DNA of 64,000 bases from Chryseobacterium sp. CH25 (GCF_004119455.1 NZ_NRQT01000009.1:62001-126000), one strand, 5' to 3'; counted from the first letter of the stretch, positions 9,915 to 18,573 are shown. The notes: generated by a model from the sequence alone, not told the origin. Numbers and translations are program-made.

Positions 9915-10322
9915 ATGAAAATCAATCAAATCTATGTCAATTTACCTGTAAAAGATGTACAGAAGACCAGAGCATTCTGGACAGCACTCGGTTTTTCTAT
10001 TAACGAGCAGTTTTCTGATGATAAAGCAGTGTGTGTAGTGATGAAAGAAGATCATATCTATACCATGTTTCTGAAAGAAAAATTTTTCCAAACTTTTACC
10101 AACAGACCTTTTGCCAAAGGAGATACCACTCAGGTACTTCTTGCCATTGGAGTAGAAAGTAGAGCGGAAGTGGATCAAATGGTAACCACAGCCATTGAAA
10201 ATGGAGGTTCTAAATATAGTGAGCCTATGGATCACGGATGGATGTATCAAAGTGCTTTTGCCGATTTAAACGGACATCAGTGGGAAGTAATGTACGCAGA
10301 TGTTTCCCAACTCCCATCCTAG
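9915..10322 (+). CDS. VOC-family protein
   Basis: A 135-residue glyoxalase-fold protein: YVNLPVKDVQKTRAFWTALG at the N-terminus, a central TTQVLLAIGVESRAEVD and a C-terminal YQSAFADLNGHQWEVMYAD, the typical D-x-x-G-x-x-W-E ending in which Glu is a metal ligand in active members. Likely the direct target of the preceding Crp/Fnr regulator given the palindrome and promoter between them. It is 30 bp upstream of a DinB-fold gene and probably cotranscribed with it. Substrate unknown. Confidence 0.87.
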   Translation: MKINQIYVNLPVKDVQKTRAFWTALGFSINEQFSDDKAVCVVMKEDHIYTMFLKEKFFQTFTNRPFAKGDTTQVLLAIGVESRAEVDQMVTTAIENGGSKYSEPMDHGWMYQSAFADLNGHQWEVMYADVSQLPS

Positions 10323-10352
10323 TAATTGATGAATCAAATTATCACATGAGAT

Positions 10353-10814
10353 ATGGAAACAAAATCAAATGAGATAGAATTGGTAAAAAACCAGGTCTTC
10401 AGTACAATGAAGATTGTGGAGCTGAATACGGAAGGTATTACCCATGAAGAATCAATGGTCTTTCCTAATAACGAAGCCAATTGTATGAACTGGATTTTAG
10501 GTCATCTGATCTACATAAGAAATCCATTGTTGAATATTCTGGGCGAAGCATCTGTTTGGGATAGTGAAAAATTTTCATGTTACAATAGAGGAGAAATTGC
10601 TCTGAATAGGAAAGATGAATTCATCAATTTTGAGGAATTGAAATCATACTTTCAGCAATCTCAGGAAAAACTGGAAGCAAAGCTGAATACCCTTGAACAT
10701 TTTAATACAGAAAATGTCAATGATATTTCAACTCTTTGTCTTCACGAAATTTATCATGCAGGGCAATTGGGTTATCTCCGCAGAATTCTGGGAAAACCAG
10801 GAGCTATAAAATAA
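10353..10814 (+). CDS. DinB-family protein (four-helix metal-binding fold)
   Basis: A 153-residue DinB/YfiT-like protein. The family features seen are a NWILGHLIYIRNPLL helix near residue 48, with the first metal-type His, and HEIYHAGQLGYLRRILG near 132 with the H-x3-H pair, so all three ligands of the usual metal site are present. Family members include thiol transferases (bacillithiol, mycothiol) and damage-inducible proteins; a thiol-transferase-like detoxification role is only inferred. Follows the VOC gene by 30 bp in the same direction. Confidence 0.85.
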   Translation: METKSNEIELVKNQVFSTMKIVELNTEGITHEESMVFPNNEANCMNWILGHLIYIRNPLLNILGEASVWDSEKFSCYNRGEIALNRKDEFINFEELKSYFQQSQEKLEAKLNTLEHFNTENVNDISTLCLHEIYHAGQLGYLRRILGKPGAIK

Positions 10815-10904
10815 ACTGTTAAGCATGAAAATCTGCTTAATCCGCAAATTCTGTAGAGAAAATTCAACTCAAAAATATCTAGTTTCTAACTAAAAAATAA
10901 AATA

Positions 10905-11429
10905 ATGAACACACCAAAATCAAAAAAAATGGAGCTCATTATTCCGGCTTACAGAATGCATACCCAAAGCTTTATGAATGTTTTGGACGGCATTTCGGAA
11001 GAAGATGCATTGAAAAGAATTGAAAACAAAACCAATCATATTGTTTGGATGGCAGGGAACTTTGTGAATATGCGTTATGGTCTGGGAATGGTACTAGGCC
11101 TTCAGGATCAGGATCCTAATAATGATCTGTTTTTTCAGGGAAAAACACTGGATGAAAGTCTGAAATACCCAACATTAGCAGACCTGAAGAAAAATTTCCA
11201 TGAAGTTTCCCCTAAAGTATACCAGAAACTATGGGAAGTAACAGATGAAGAGCTGGATGAAATCTTTGAAATCGGAATGAATATCCCTTTTATTAAAGAA
11301 ACCAAGCTCAATTTTGCAGGAATGTGTATTGGCCGTGAAGACTATCTGAGTGGACAGATCGGTCTGATGAGAAGAATTTTAGACTATCCGGGAATGAAGT
11401 ATGATGTAGATGAAAATCTTAATTACTAA
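10905..11429 (+). CDS. DinB-like protein without the metal-site histidines
   Basis: A 174-residue protein with the same helical plan as its upstream neighbour: MHTQSFMNVLDGISEEDAL, then NHIVWMAGNFVNMRYGL in place of the NW..GHL helix, and REDYLSGQIGLMRRILDYPG in place of HEIYHAGQLGYLRR. All three metal-binding His positions are replaced (N, R/E, S), so it is likely non-metallated or has another role. The stop overlaps the start of the next gene (TAATG), indicating translational coupling with the hydrolase. Confidence 0.75.
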   Translation: MNTPKSKKMELIIPAYRMHTQSFMNVLDGISEEDALKRIENKTNHIVWMAGNFVNMRYGLGMVLGLQDQDPNNDLFFQGKTLDESLKYPTLADLKKNFHEVSPKVYQKLWEVTDEELDEIFEIGMNIPFIKETKLNFAGMCIGREDYLSGQIGLMRRILDYPGMKYDVDENLNY

Positions 11430-12217
11430 TGATGAGCCCAATAGAAAAAGGATATAAACGTGTTAACGGAATTCAGCTGTATTATGAAATCTATGGATCC
11501 GGAAAACCTCTGGTCTTAATTCATGGTGGTGGCTCATCAATTCTCTATGATTATAAAGAGGTTATTGCAAGGCTGGGAAATAAGTTTCAGCTTATTGGAA
11601 TAGATCTTCAGAATCATGGACGAAGCGAGCATCGTGATATTCCTGAAACATTTGAACAGGATGCTGATGACGTAGCTGGTCTTTTAGCGGAACTTAATAT
11701 TCATAAAGCTTCATTCTGGGGATTCAGTAACGGTGGAAATACCGTAATGCAGATTGGGCATCGTCATCCCGGAATCGTGGAAAAACTGATTGTTGCCTCA
11801 GCATTTTATAAAAGAGAGGGTATGATGGACGGCTTTTTCGAAATGATGGATGAAGCCACTTTTGAATCAATGCCGGAACCATTTAAAATCAATTTTTTAA
11901 ACCTAAACCCAGACTTTTCTAAGTTGGAAAATCTCTTTGATAAAGACAGTAAGAGAATGCAAACTTTTGTAGACTGGGATGATAAAGTACTGAGTGCTAT
12001 TCAGTCACCAACCCTTTTCATCAGTGGAGATCAGGACGTGATGAAACCGGAACATACCGTAGCAATGTGGCGTCTGGTAGAAGGCTCTCGGTTGATGATT
12101 CTCCCGGCAACTCATGGAACTTATATGATGGCTGATTTTGATGGCAGTCTCAATGAAAACTTAATCAATTTTACAATCAAAGAAGTAGAAATATTTTTAA
12201 ATCATCACAATCACTAA
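11429..12217 (+). CDS. Alpha/beta-fold hydrolase
   Basis: A 262-residue hydrolase: oxyanion segment LVLIHGGGSS near residue 30, strand with IDLQNHGRSEHRD, nucleophile elbow GFSNGG near 97, acid in ISGDQDVMKPEHT near 197 and catalytic His in LPATHGTYM near 228. This layout fits esterase/haloperoxidase-like enzymes. The ATG overlaps the preceding DinB-like stop; a second ATG follows directly at 11432. The gene is the end of a VOC-DinB-DinB-hydrolase operon (9915-12217). Substrate unknown. Confidence 0.9.
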   Translation: MMSPIEKGYKRVNGIQLYYEIYGSGKPLVLIHGGGSSILYDYKEVIARLGNKFQLIGIDLQNHGRSEHRDIPETFEQDADDVAGLLAELNIHKASFWGFSNGGNTVMQIGHRHPGIVEKLIVASAFYKREGMMDGFFEMMDEATFESMPEPFKINFLNLNPDFSKLENLFDKDSKRMQTFVDWDDKVLSAIQSPTLFISGDQDVMKPEHTVAMWRLVEGSRLMILPATHGTYMMADFDGSLNENLINFTIKEVEIFLNHHNH

Positions 12218-12315
12218 TTGCACTCATTTTTTCACATTAAGATATTTGTGCCATTTGTGAAACTATTTGTGTCATTCGTGTTTTAAAAAAAAATAACATT
12301 TTAAAATTAAAAATC

Positions 12316-12747
12316 ATGGCAAAATTAAATCCGTACCTAAATTTTGATGGAACAGCTGAAAAGGCATTCAATTTTTACAAATCAGTTTTTGGAGGTGAGT
12401 TCGTAGGCGAAGTCCATAAAATGGGAAATGCTCCCGGTACCGAAAATCTTTCTGAAGAAGAAAAAAACAGGGTAATGCATATTGCACTTCCAATTGGAAA
12501 TGACCTTTTAATGGCTTCCGATATTGTTCCAAGCTTTGGACAGAAGTTAAACGTAGGAAATAACAATTATGTTTCTATTTTTCCGGATTCGAGAGAAGAA
12601 GCAGACAGACTTTTTAAAGGACTTTCTGAAGGTGGGAATATAGAAATGCCAATTGAAGACCAGTTTTGGGGAGATTATTTTGGAAGTTTTCAAGACAAAT
12701 ATGGTGTTCATTGGATGGTAAACTATAATGAAGAATACGGGAAATAA
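12316..12747 (+). CDS. PhnB-like VOC protein
   Basis: A 143-residue VOC protein of the PhnB / 3-demethylubiquinone-methyltransferase-like branch. LNPYLNFDGTAEKAFNFYKS at the start and WGDYFGSFQDKYGVHWMVNY at the end are the standard motifs of that branch. Despite the branch name no methyltransferase fold is present. A Rho-independent terminator follows. The upstream gap has degenerate TTTGTGxCATT-type short repeats. Function unknown. Confidence 0.88.
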   Translation: MAKLNPYLNFDGTAEKAFNFYKSVFGGEFVGEVHKMGNAPGTENLSEEEKNRVMHIALPIGNDLLMASDIVPSFGQKLNVGNNNYVSIFPDSREEADRLFKGLSEGGNIEMPIEDQFWGDYFGSFQDKYGVHWMVNYNEEYGK

Positions 12748-12767
12748 TCTTATATTTAACTAATTAT

Positions 12768-12800
12768 AAAAAGAGATGCCCGTTTTCGGGCAGCTCTTTT
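12768..12800 (+). terminator. Terminator after the PhnB-like gene
   Basis: Strong hairpin: AAAGAG-A-TGCCCG / CGGGCA-G-CTCTTT with a TTTT loop and a trailing T run. Confidence 0.9.
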
Positions 12801-12822
12801 ATTCAATCAAAAAAAATAAACT

Positions 12823-13236
12823 ATGGACCCAATTAAAATAGACATCACCATTTTAGCGCCGGTAGAAAAAGTATGGAATTACTTCAACGAACCCAAACAT
12901 ATCACCAAATGGAATTTTGCCCATGAAAGCTGGCATTGTCCAAGTTCTGAAAACGATCTGAAGGTAGGTGGAAAGTTTAAAAACAAAATGGAAGCAAAAG
13001 ATAAAAGCTTCGCATTTGATTTTGAAGGGGTGTATGATGAAGTAACTCCTCACGAAATTATTAAATATCACATGGAAGACGGGCGTAAAGTAGAAGTGAT
13101 CTTTGATAAGATTGATGAGAATACTACAAAAGTGATTGAAATTTTCGATCCGGAGAAACAAAATTCAGTGGAAATGCAGAGAGATGGCTGGTATGCTATC
13201 CTTAATAATTTCCATAAGTATGTTGAGAATCATTAA
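12823..13236 (+). CDS. SRPBCC (AHSA1/START-like) protein
   Basis: A 137-residue helix-grip protein. IDITILAPVEKVWNYFNEPK at the start and a C-terminal helix (QRDGWYAILNNFHKYVEN) frame the ligand cavity; LKVGGKFKNKMEAKD and FEGVYDEVTPHEIIKY are typical of the AHSA1 domain. These proteins bind hydrophobic ligands or act as stress proteins; no specific role is visible. It is followed after 35 bp by the alpha-CTD-like gene and may be cotranscribed with it. Confidence 0.87.
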   Translation: MDPIKIDITILAPVEKVWNYFNEPKHITKWNFAHESWHCPSSENDLKVGGKFKNKMEAKDKSFAFDFEGVYDEVTPHEIIKYHMEDGRKVEVIFDKIDENTTKVIEIFDPEKQNSVEMQRDGWYAILNNFHKYVENH

Positions 13237-13271
13237 AAACATTTTTTGTCGCCATGATCAATTTAGTTATC

Positions 13272-13511
13272 ATGTCAAAGAGTTTGAATTCCATTTATGC
13301 TGTCAGCTATGATCCTGAGGAGGATTTCCTTCTGGGAGTCATTGCAGTGCCTGCGAGAAGAGCCCTGAAGAAAGAAAAAATAGATTCTTTGGAAAAACTG
13401 TCAGATTATTCTGAAAAAGAGATCTTACAATTGCATGGTTTCGGAAAGAATACCATGATGAAGCTGAAAGATTATATGAAAGAGAATCAGAAGTGTTTTA
13501 AAGAAGCATAA
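13272..13511 (+). CDS. Small RNA-polymerase alpha-CTD-like (helix-hairpin-helix) protein
   Basis: About 79 residues. I favour the ATG at 13272 (MSKSLNSIYAV..) over an in-frame ATG at 13254. The segment VPARRALKKEKIDSLEKLSD followed by YSEKEILQLHGFGKNTMMKL reproduces the two helix-hairpin-helix-like halves of the RNA polymerase alpha C-terminal domain, which binds DNA UP-elements and activators. Here it stands alone, without the alpha N-terminal domain. Such small proteins are annotated in flavobacteria but their role is unknown; it could modulate transcription or simply bind DNA. Confidence 0.7.
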   Translation: MSKSLNSIYAVSYDPEEDFLLGVIAVPARRALKKEKIDSLEKLSDYSEKEILQLHGFGKNTMMKLKDYMKENQKCFKEA

Positions 13512-13650
13512 AAGTAAAAAAACTTGATTTTTTATCGTGTCATTGCGGATAGATGAGTATAATTCTCTTTAAATGCAAGGACATTGGACTTCTTTTGCTT
13601 TATGTTTTCTTAGATGTATCAGTTTATAATGAAATATAGATATAGGCTCT

Positions 13651-13686
13651 GTCATTCTGAATGAAGCGGAGCGCAATGAGAATCTC
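13651..13686. repeat. GTCATTCTGA-type dispersed repeat
   Basis: Begins GTCATTCTGAATGAAGCGGA and ends GAGAATCTC. Related copies lie at 18412-18439, 18574-18610 and, shortened, 27503-27522. All are intergenic. Confidence 0.65.
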
Positions 13687-13803
13687 AACATGAAAAATCT
13701 TCCAGAATGAATAGTTTCTACAGATTTTATGAATAAATTGGCTACAGAATAAATTCAATTATCAAGAAAAACAAATTAAACTGAACTTTTAAAATTTAAA
13801 CTT

Positions 13804-14670
13804 ATGAATAACGATATTTTTCCGTGTCTTTGGTATGACGGAGATGCTAAGGCATCTGCAGAATTCTACTGTAAAGTTTTTGGTGGTGAAATTACCGCAG
13901 ATACTCAGGTAGTAATGAACATTGATCTGTTTGGACAAAGACTAATGCTTCTTAATGGTGGACCTCAGTTCAAAAAGAATCCTTCCATTTCTTTTACAAT
14001 ACTTTGTGAAACGGAAGATGAAGTTCAGAAGTACTGGGACCAACTGGTAGAGGGCGGAATGGCTTTAATGGAGCTTGGTTCTTATTCCTGGAGTACAAAA
14101 TACGGATGGGTACAAGACAAATATGGAGTAACCTGGCAGTTGTTTTTTGGAGAAAAGGCAGAAGGGCAGAAAATTGTTCCTACCTTGATGTTTATTCATG
14201 AAAATAATGGTAAAGCTAAAGAGGCTATGGAGTTGTATACCCAAACCTTCCCTGATTCAAAGATGGGAGATATTCTAACTTACGGAGAAGGGGGAGAAGG
14301 CCATGATATACAGGAACCTGCTGAAAATGTACAGCATGCGCAAGTGACCATTGATAATTATACCCTATACTGCATGGATAATTCTTACGATCATCAGTTT
14401 GATTTTAATGAAGGTATTTCTTTGGTTGTAATGACAGACGATCAGCAGCAAACCGATACTTACTGGAATGCACTTACTTCAAACGGAGGTAGAGAAAGCA
14501 TGTGTGGCTGGTTAAAAGATAAATACGGGCTAAGCTGGCAAATCGTTCCTAAAAGACTCATTCAACTGATGAACGATCCTAATCAGGAAAAAGCTTATAA
14601 GGTGGTACAGGCCATGATGAAAATGCAGAAAATCATGATTCAGGATTTAGAAGACGCTTATCATTCTTAA
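13804..14670 (+). CDS. Two-domain PhnB-like VOC protein
   Basis: A 288-residue fusion of two VOC modules. Domain 1 opens with FPCLWYDGDAKASAEFYCKV and ends WVQDKYGVTWQLFFGE; domain 2 opens with PTLMFIHENNGKAKEAMELY and ends WLKDKYGLSWQIVPKRL, so each has the D-K-Y-G-x-x-W ending. A C-terminal helix of about 35 residues follows. The internal duplication is what most VOC enzymes achieve by dimerising. It sits 20 bp before two SRPBCC genes, probably in one transcript. Function unknown. Confidence 0.9.
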   Translation: MNNDIFPCLWYDGDAKASAEFYCKVFGGEITADTQVVMNIDLFGQRLMLLNGGPQFKKNPSISFTILCETEDEVQKYWDQLVEGGMALMELGSYSWSTKYGWVQDKYGVTWQLFFGEKAEGQKIVPTLMFIHENNGKAKEAMELYTQTFPDSKMGDILTYGEGGEGHDIQEPAENVQHAQVTIDNYTLYCMDNSYDHQFDFNEGISLVVMTDDQQQTDTYWNALTSNGGRESMCGWLKDKYGLSWQIVPKRLIQLMNDPNQEKAYKVVQAMMKMQKIMIQDLEDAYHS

Positions 14671-14690
14671 AACAATTAAAATATAGATAC

Positions 14691-15119
14691 ATGGAACAAT
14701 TATCATACGAAATAGAAATTAATGCAGAACCGGAAAAAGTATGGAGCGTCCTTTGGAGTGATATTACTTACAGACAATGGACTACCGCTTTTACAGAAGG
14801 CTCTTTTTATGAAGGAGCATTGGAAGAGAATAGCATTGTAAAGTTCTTAGACCCCAAAAACAATGGAATGTACAGCAGGGTTATAAAGGTAGTTCCCAAT
14901 GAGACAATAACATTCCTGCATCTGGGAGAAATTTATGAAGGAATTGAAGTTGCCCAGGAATGGGGTGATGCAACAGAAGCTTACTTTTTGGAAGAGAATG
15001 ATGAAGGAACATTGTTAAGAACTGTTATTAATACTCCGGCTGAGTTTAAATCTTTTTTTGAAGAAAAATTTCCAAAAGCAATGAATATAGTTAAACACCT
15101 TTCGGAAAATCAGCTGTAA
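14691..15119 (+). CDS. SRPBCC-family protein
   Basis: A 142-residue START/AHSA1-like protein: YEIEINAEPEKVWSVLWSDI at the start, TAFTEGSFYEGALEENSIVK and a C-terminal helix (FFEEKFPKAMNIVKHLSEN). It is clearly paralogous to the next gene (shared start pattern E-I/T-x-A-x-x-x-V-W-x-x-L-W). Both follow the two-domain VOC gene, so a common transcript is likely. Ligand unknown. Confidence 0.85.
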   Translation: MEQLSYEIEINAEPEKVWSVLWSDITYRQWTTAFTEGSFYEGALEENSIVKFLDPKNNGMYSRVIKVVPNETITFLHLGEIYEGIEVAQEWGDATEAYFLEENDEGTLLRTVINTPAEFKSFFEEKFPKAMNIVKHLSENQL

Positions 15120-15164
15120 AGAAATACTTATCTGAAATAAAACCAATCACAAAAATTTAAAAAT

Positions 15165-15623
15165 ATGGAAACCTTATCGTTCGAAACAATAATAGATGCT
15201 CCTTTACAGAAGGTATGGGACATTCTTTGGGGACCGGAAACCTATGGCCAGTGGACTCAATATTTTGGTGCCGGATCCTCTGTCATGAAATCCGACTGGC
15301 AGGTAGGTGGAAAAACATATTTCCTTAATGAAAAAGGAGATGGAATGGTTTCTACCATAGACAGTTTGGATGAACCCAATCAAATTGTTTTTAAACATCT
15401 GGGAATGACTGAAAATGGAGTAGAAGATACACACAGCAAAGAAGTCATGGAATGGAGCGGCTGCTTTGAAAAATATTTCCTGACTGATTTTGATGGAAAA
15501 ACAAAGCTTCATACCGAAGTTCAGGTAGATAAAGAATGGCGGGACCACATGAATACAGGATTTACGAAAGGACTGATGGTAGTGAAGAGTCTGGCAGAAG
15601 GTGTTAATCTTACCGCAGTGTAG
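15165..15623 (+). CDS. SRPBCC-family protein
   Basis: A 152-residue paralogue of the preceding gene: FETIIDAPLQKVWDILWGPE, YFGAGSSVMKSDWQVGGKTY, VFKHLGMTENGV and a C-terminal helix ending KSLAEGVNL. The helix-grip fold is expected to hold a hydrophobic ligand. A 45-bp gap separates the pair. The short downstream gap carries a degenerate GGCCTCTAGCC remnant. Confidence 0.87.
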   Translation: METLSFETIIDAPLQKVWDILWGPETYGQWTQYFGAGSSVMKSDWQVGGKTYFLNEKGDGMVSTIDSLDEPNQIVFKHLGMTENGVEDTHSKEVMEWSGCFEKYFLTDFDGKTKLHTEVQVDKEWRDHMNTGFTKGLMVVKSLAEGVNLTAV

Positions 15624-15717
15624 AAGAGTTTGAAGTTCAAGGCTTAATGTTGTTAGGAAGAAGTGTAGGCCTCTAGCCAAAATTATCTTAATCTCTCATC
15701 TGGTAATTCGGAAAAAT

Positions 15718-16176
15718 ATGAAATTATTAGTCATTCTCTTCGGTGTGTTTATCTTAGCTTTATTGGCAACCCTGTTATTTCAAGGGAAGGCGGATTTTCT
15801 GTTTTCAGGAAATCTTGGTATGGCGGTTTTCATCATATTTACAGGGTTTTCCCATTTTAAATTTCAGAAAGGAATGGCCATGATGATTCCCGATTTTATG
15901 CCCGCTAAAATGTTTTGGGTGTATTTTACCGGACTTTTAGAAATTGCTGCAGGAATAGGGCTTATGATTCCTTCTATTCGTGAAACGACAGCTGTTTTAC
16001 TGATTATTTTCTATGTATTGGTTTTCATCGCGAATATCAATTCATCTCAAAAGAACATTAATATTTTTAAAGCAGATTATACCGGGCCGGGAATGCAGTA
16101 CCTCTATACTCAAAGAATTCCTATGCAGGTTATTTTAATAGCATGGACCTGGTATTTCGGAATCTACTTACAATAA
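15718..16176 (+). CDS. DoxX-like four-helix membrane protein
   Basis: A 152-residue inner-membrane protein with four hydrophobic segments (about 3-21, 33-50, 69-87 and 92-110, plus a weaker C-terminal segment 132-150). The motif FTGFSHFKFQKGMAMMIPDF and FTGLLEIAAGIGLMIP are characteristic of the DoxX superfamily. Members have been linked to thiosulfate or redox stress handling, but the role is not settled. It ends the plus-strand cluster of detoxification-type genes and is followed by a terminator. Confidence 0.82.
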   Translation: MKLLVILFGVFILALLATLLFQGKADFLFSGNLGMAVFIIFTGFSHFKFQKGMAMMIPDFMPAKMFWVYFTGLLEIAAGIGLMIPSIRETTAVLLIIFYVLVFIANINSSQKNINIFKADYTGPGMQYLYTQRIPMQVILIAWTWYFGIYLQ

Positions 16177-16182
16177 ACATAC

Positions 16183-16211
16183 AGGCGGCTCTTAGAGCTG
16201 CTTTTTATTTT
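16183..16211 (+). terminator. Terminator after the DoxX-like gene
   Basis: GCGGCTC / GAGCTGC stem (one G-U pair) with a TTA loop and a T-rich tail, 10 bp after the stop. Confidence 0.7.
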
Positions 16212-16346
16212 TAAAACTTTCAAAACAAATGTTAAATATTGTAACGTTTTGAGTTTTGAATTGTCTTATATATAAAGAAACTTATTTTTTATTGATTGAA
16301 ATATTGAATTAGGTACTCTGTTTTTTAAATTTTAAAAACGTAAACT

Positions 16347-18353
16347 ATGAATCTAAATTCCAAAATTTTCGGTACAGCCTATATTGTACTTTCCGCTATT
16401 ATGATGAATGCACAAAATTCCACAGCTAAACTTCCGGGAGATCCTACGCTTCCTTCTACCAAAGCCAATCTTGAGAAACTGGTTTCTTACGATAAAGGAA
16501 ATTTCAAATATAAAGTGGAAGACTACTTTGCAAGGCCAAAAGCTTCAGTATTTAAGATTTCCCCTGATGGAAAATATCTTTCTTATAAAGAAAAAGATCA
16601 GGACAAGAAAAATCATGTATACGTTAAAGAGCTTAGTTCAGGAAAAATCACCAAAGCGATTGTTGAAAAAGATGATCTGATAAAAAGTTATGGATGGCTG
16701 AATAAAAGCCGTCTGTATTATACTCAGGATAAAGGCGGTAATGAAAATATCCATCTGTATGCAGCAAATGTAGACGGAACAAACCTTAAGGATTTAACAC
16801 CATTTGATGGCATCACATTGGGAGAAATTAATCCCATCAAAGACACAGATTTCGTTGTGGTTACAATGAATAAAAATAATAAGCAGATTTTCGAACCTTA
16901 TAAAATCAATTTTGTAACGGGAGAAATAACTCAGCTTTATGAAAATAAAGATGTCAACAGCCCTATTGATGGATATATTTTTGATAAAGACGGTAATTTA
17001 AGAGGCTATAGCATTCTTGAAAACGGATTAACTACTAAAACCTACTACAAAGATTTACAGACAGGAAAATTCAATCTTCTGAAATCTGCAGACTGGTCAG
17101 ATACTTTCAGTATTATCAGGTTTAATGATAATTCTAAGAACAAAGATGAAGCGTATGTAGTGACTAATCTGGATAGTGATAAGGCGAGAATTGTTTTATA
17201 TGATTTGAAGAAAAATGCAGTAATTAAAGAAGTATATGCTAATCCTGTATATGATGTAAGTTCTATAAGTGTAGCTGGTAAGAACAGAAATTATGAATTG
17301 GACTATATTAGTTATGAAGGGTTAAAAGGAGAAACAGTTCCGGTAAGTAAATTTTATAAAGAAATTGATGACCAGTTAAAATCTCAGTTTGGAGATAAAG
17401 AATTTGGTATTGTTTCTTCAGATGATAATAATGATAAGCTTTTGGTAGTAGTAGGTAGTGACAAATTATACGGAACTTACTATGAGTATGATACTAAAAC
17501 CAAGCAGACAAAGCTTCTTTACAATCTGATGCCACAGCTGAAAGAAGAAGATATGGCTGAAATGAGGCCTATTGAATTCAAAAGCAGAGACGGATTAACC
17601 ATTCGTGGATATATTACTTTACCTAAAGCGGCGCTGGAAGGCAAGAAAGTTCCTCTGATTGTAAATCCTCACGGTGGTCCTCAGGGAATCAGAGATCATT
17701 GGGGATTCAATCCGGAAACTCAATTGTTTGCCAGCAGAGGATATGCAACACTTCAGGTGAATTTCAGAATTTCCGGTGGTTATGGAAAAGAGTTCCAGAA
17801 GGCCGGCTATAAGCAGATCGGAAGAAAAGCTATGGATGATGTGGAAGATGGGGTAAAATATGCAATCAGCCAGGGCTGGGTAGATAAAGATAAAATAGCA
17901 ATCTATGGAGGAAGCCACGGTGGATATGCTACTTTGATGGGATTAATTAAAACTCCTGATTTATATGCCTGTGGAGTAGACTATGTGGGAGTATCCAACA
18001 TTTTCACCTTCTTTTCTTCTTTCCCGGAATATTGGAAACCTTACAAAGAAATGGTAAAACAGATCTGGTATGATCTGGATAATCCGGAAGAAGCTAAAAT
18101 TGCAAAAGAAGTATCTCCTGTATTTCAGATTGATAAAATTAAAAAGCCATTATTCGTAGTACAAGGAGCCAATGACCCTAGAGTAAACATCAACGAATCT
18201 GATCAGATTGTAAAAGCAATGCGTGCGAAAGGATTTGAGGTTCCATACATGGTAAAATATGATGAAGGACACGGATTCGGAAAAGAACCTAACAGAATTG
18301 AACTGTATAAGTCAATGTTAGGATTCTTTGCTGAGAATTTCAATAAAAAATAA
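16347..18353 (+). CDS. Secreted S9 (prolyl-oligopeptidase family) serine peptidase
   Basis: A 668-residue peptidase with a signal peptide (MNLNSKIFGTAYIVL.. to ..MMNAQ). An N-terminal beta-propeller (about 50-400; repeats such as KISPDGKYLSYKEKD) precedes the catalytic alpha/beta-hydrolase domain: VNPHGGPQGIRDHWGF (near 447), nucleophile GGSHGG (near 525), acid in VQGANDPRVN (near 610) and His in DEGHGFGKEPNR (near 645). This is the dipeptidyl/acylaminoacyl-peptidase type (S9A/S9C-like) used to cut peptides in the periplasm. Monocistronic, with an exceptional 11-bp terminator stem. Confidence 0.95.
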   Translation: MNLNSKIFGTAYIVLSAIMMNAQNSTAKLPGDPTLPSTKANLEKLVSYDKGNFKYKVEDYFARPKASVFKISPDGKYLSYKEKDQDKKNHVYVKELSSGKITKAIVEKDDLIKSYGWLNKSRLYYTQDKGGNENIHLYAANVDGTNLKDLTPFDGITLGEINPIKDTDFVVVTMNKNNKQIFEPYKINFVTGEITQLYENKDVNSPIDGYIFDKDGNLRGYSILENGLTTKTYYKDLQTGKFNLLKSADWSDTFSIIRFNDNSKNKDEAYVVTNLDSDKARIVLYDLKKNAVIKEVYANPVYDVSSISVAGKNRNYELDYISYEGLKGETVPVSKFYKEIDDQLKSQFGDKEFGIVSSDDNNDKLLVVVGSDKLYGTYYEYDTKTKQTKLLYNLMPQLKEEDMAEMRPIEFKSRDGLTIRGYITLPKAALEGKKVPLIVNPHGGPQGIRDHWGFNPETQLFASRGYATLQVNFRISGGYGKEFQKAGYKQIGRKAMDDVEDGVKYAISQGWVDKDKIAIYGGSHGGYATLMGLIKTPDLYACGVDYVGVSNIFTFFSSFPEYWKPYKEMVKQIWYDLDNPEEAKIAKEVSPVFQIDKIKKPLFVVQGANDPRVNINESDQIVKAMRAKGFEVPYMVKYDEGHGFGKEPNRIELYKSMLGFFAENFNKK

Positions 18354-18375
18354 ACCGGCAATTTTTATAATGTTG

Positions 18376-18411
18376 GAAACGGAAGATATAATGTCTTCCG
18401 TTTCTTTTTTT
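18376..18411 (+). terminator. Strong terminator after the S9 peptidase
   Basis: Perfect 11-bp stem GAAACGGAAGA / TCTTCCGTTTC, 7-nt loop, then seven T. Confidence 0.92.
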
Positions 18412-18439
18412 GTCATTGCGAGCGAAGCGAAGCAATCTC
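18412..18439. repeat. GTCATTGCGAGCGAAGCGAAG-type repeat
   Basis: A compact copy of the family at 13651, abutting the preceding terminator. It ends GCAATCTC. Part of a 600-bp spacer (18354-18955) that holds at least four repeat copies and only one tiny ORF. Confidence 0.65.
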
Positions 18440-18458
18440 TATATGAGTTGTACGTAAA

Positions 18459-18537
18459 GTTGGAAAACGCAATGACGCAAAGAAAACAGAATAGTTGTAT
18501 GCTTTAAGGCGCAAGGATTTTATCTATGATAAAATTT
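18459..18537 (+). repeat. 79-bp dispersed repeat, forward copy
   Basis: Runs from GTTGGAAAACGCAATGACGC to a GCGCAAGGATTTTATC end. Its reverse complement is at 21248-21326 with roughly 80-85 percent identity by eye, so the two copies form a long inverted pair around the ECF operon. Confidence 0.7.
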
Positions 18538-18573
18538 GTACTACTACAGATAAATGAATAATCAACTGTTTTT

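Noticed and set aside
12220-12290. TTTGTGxCATT direct repeats as a CRISPR-like array
   Set aside because: Units are too short, irregular and degenerate, with no spacers of fixed length and no cas genes.
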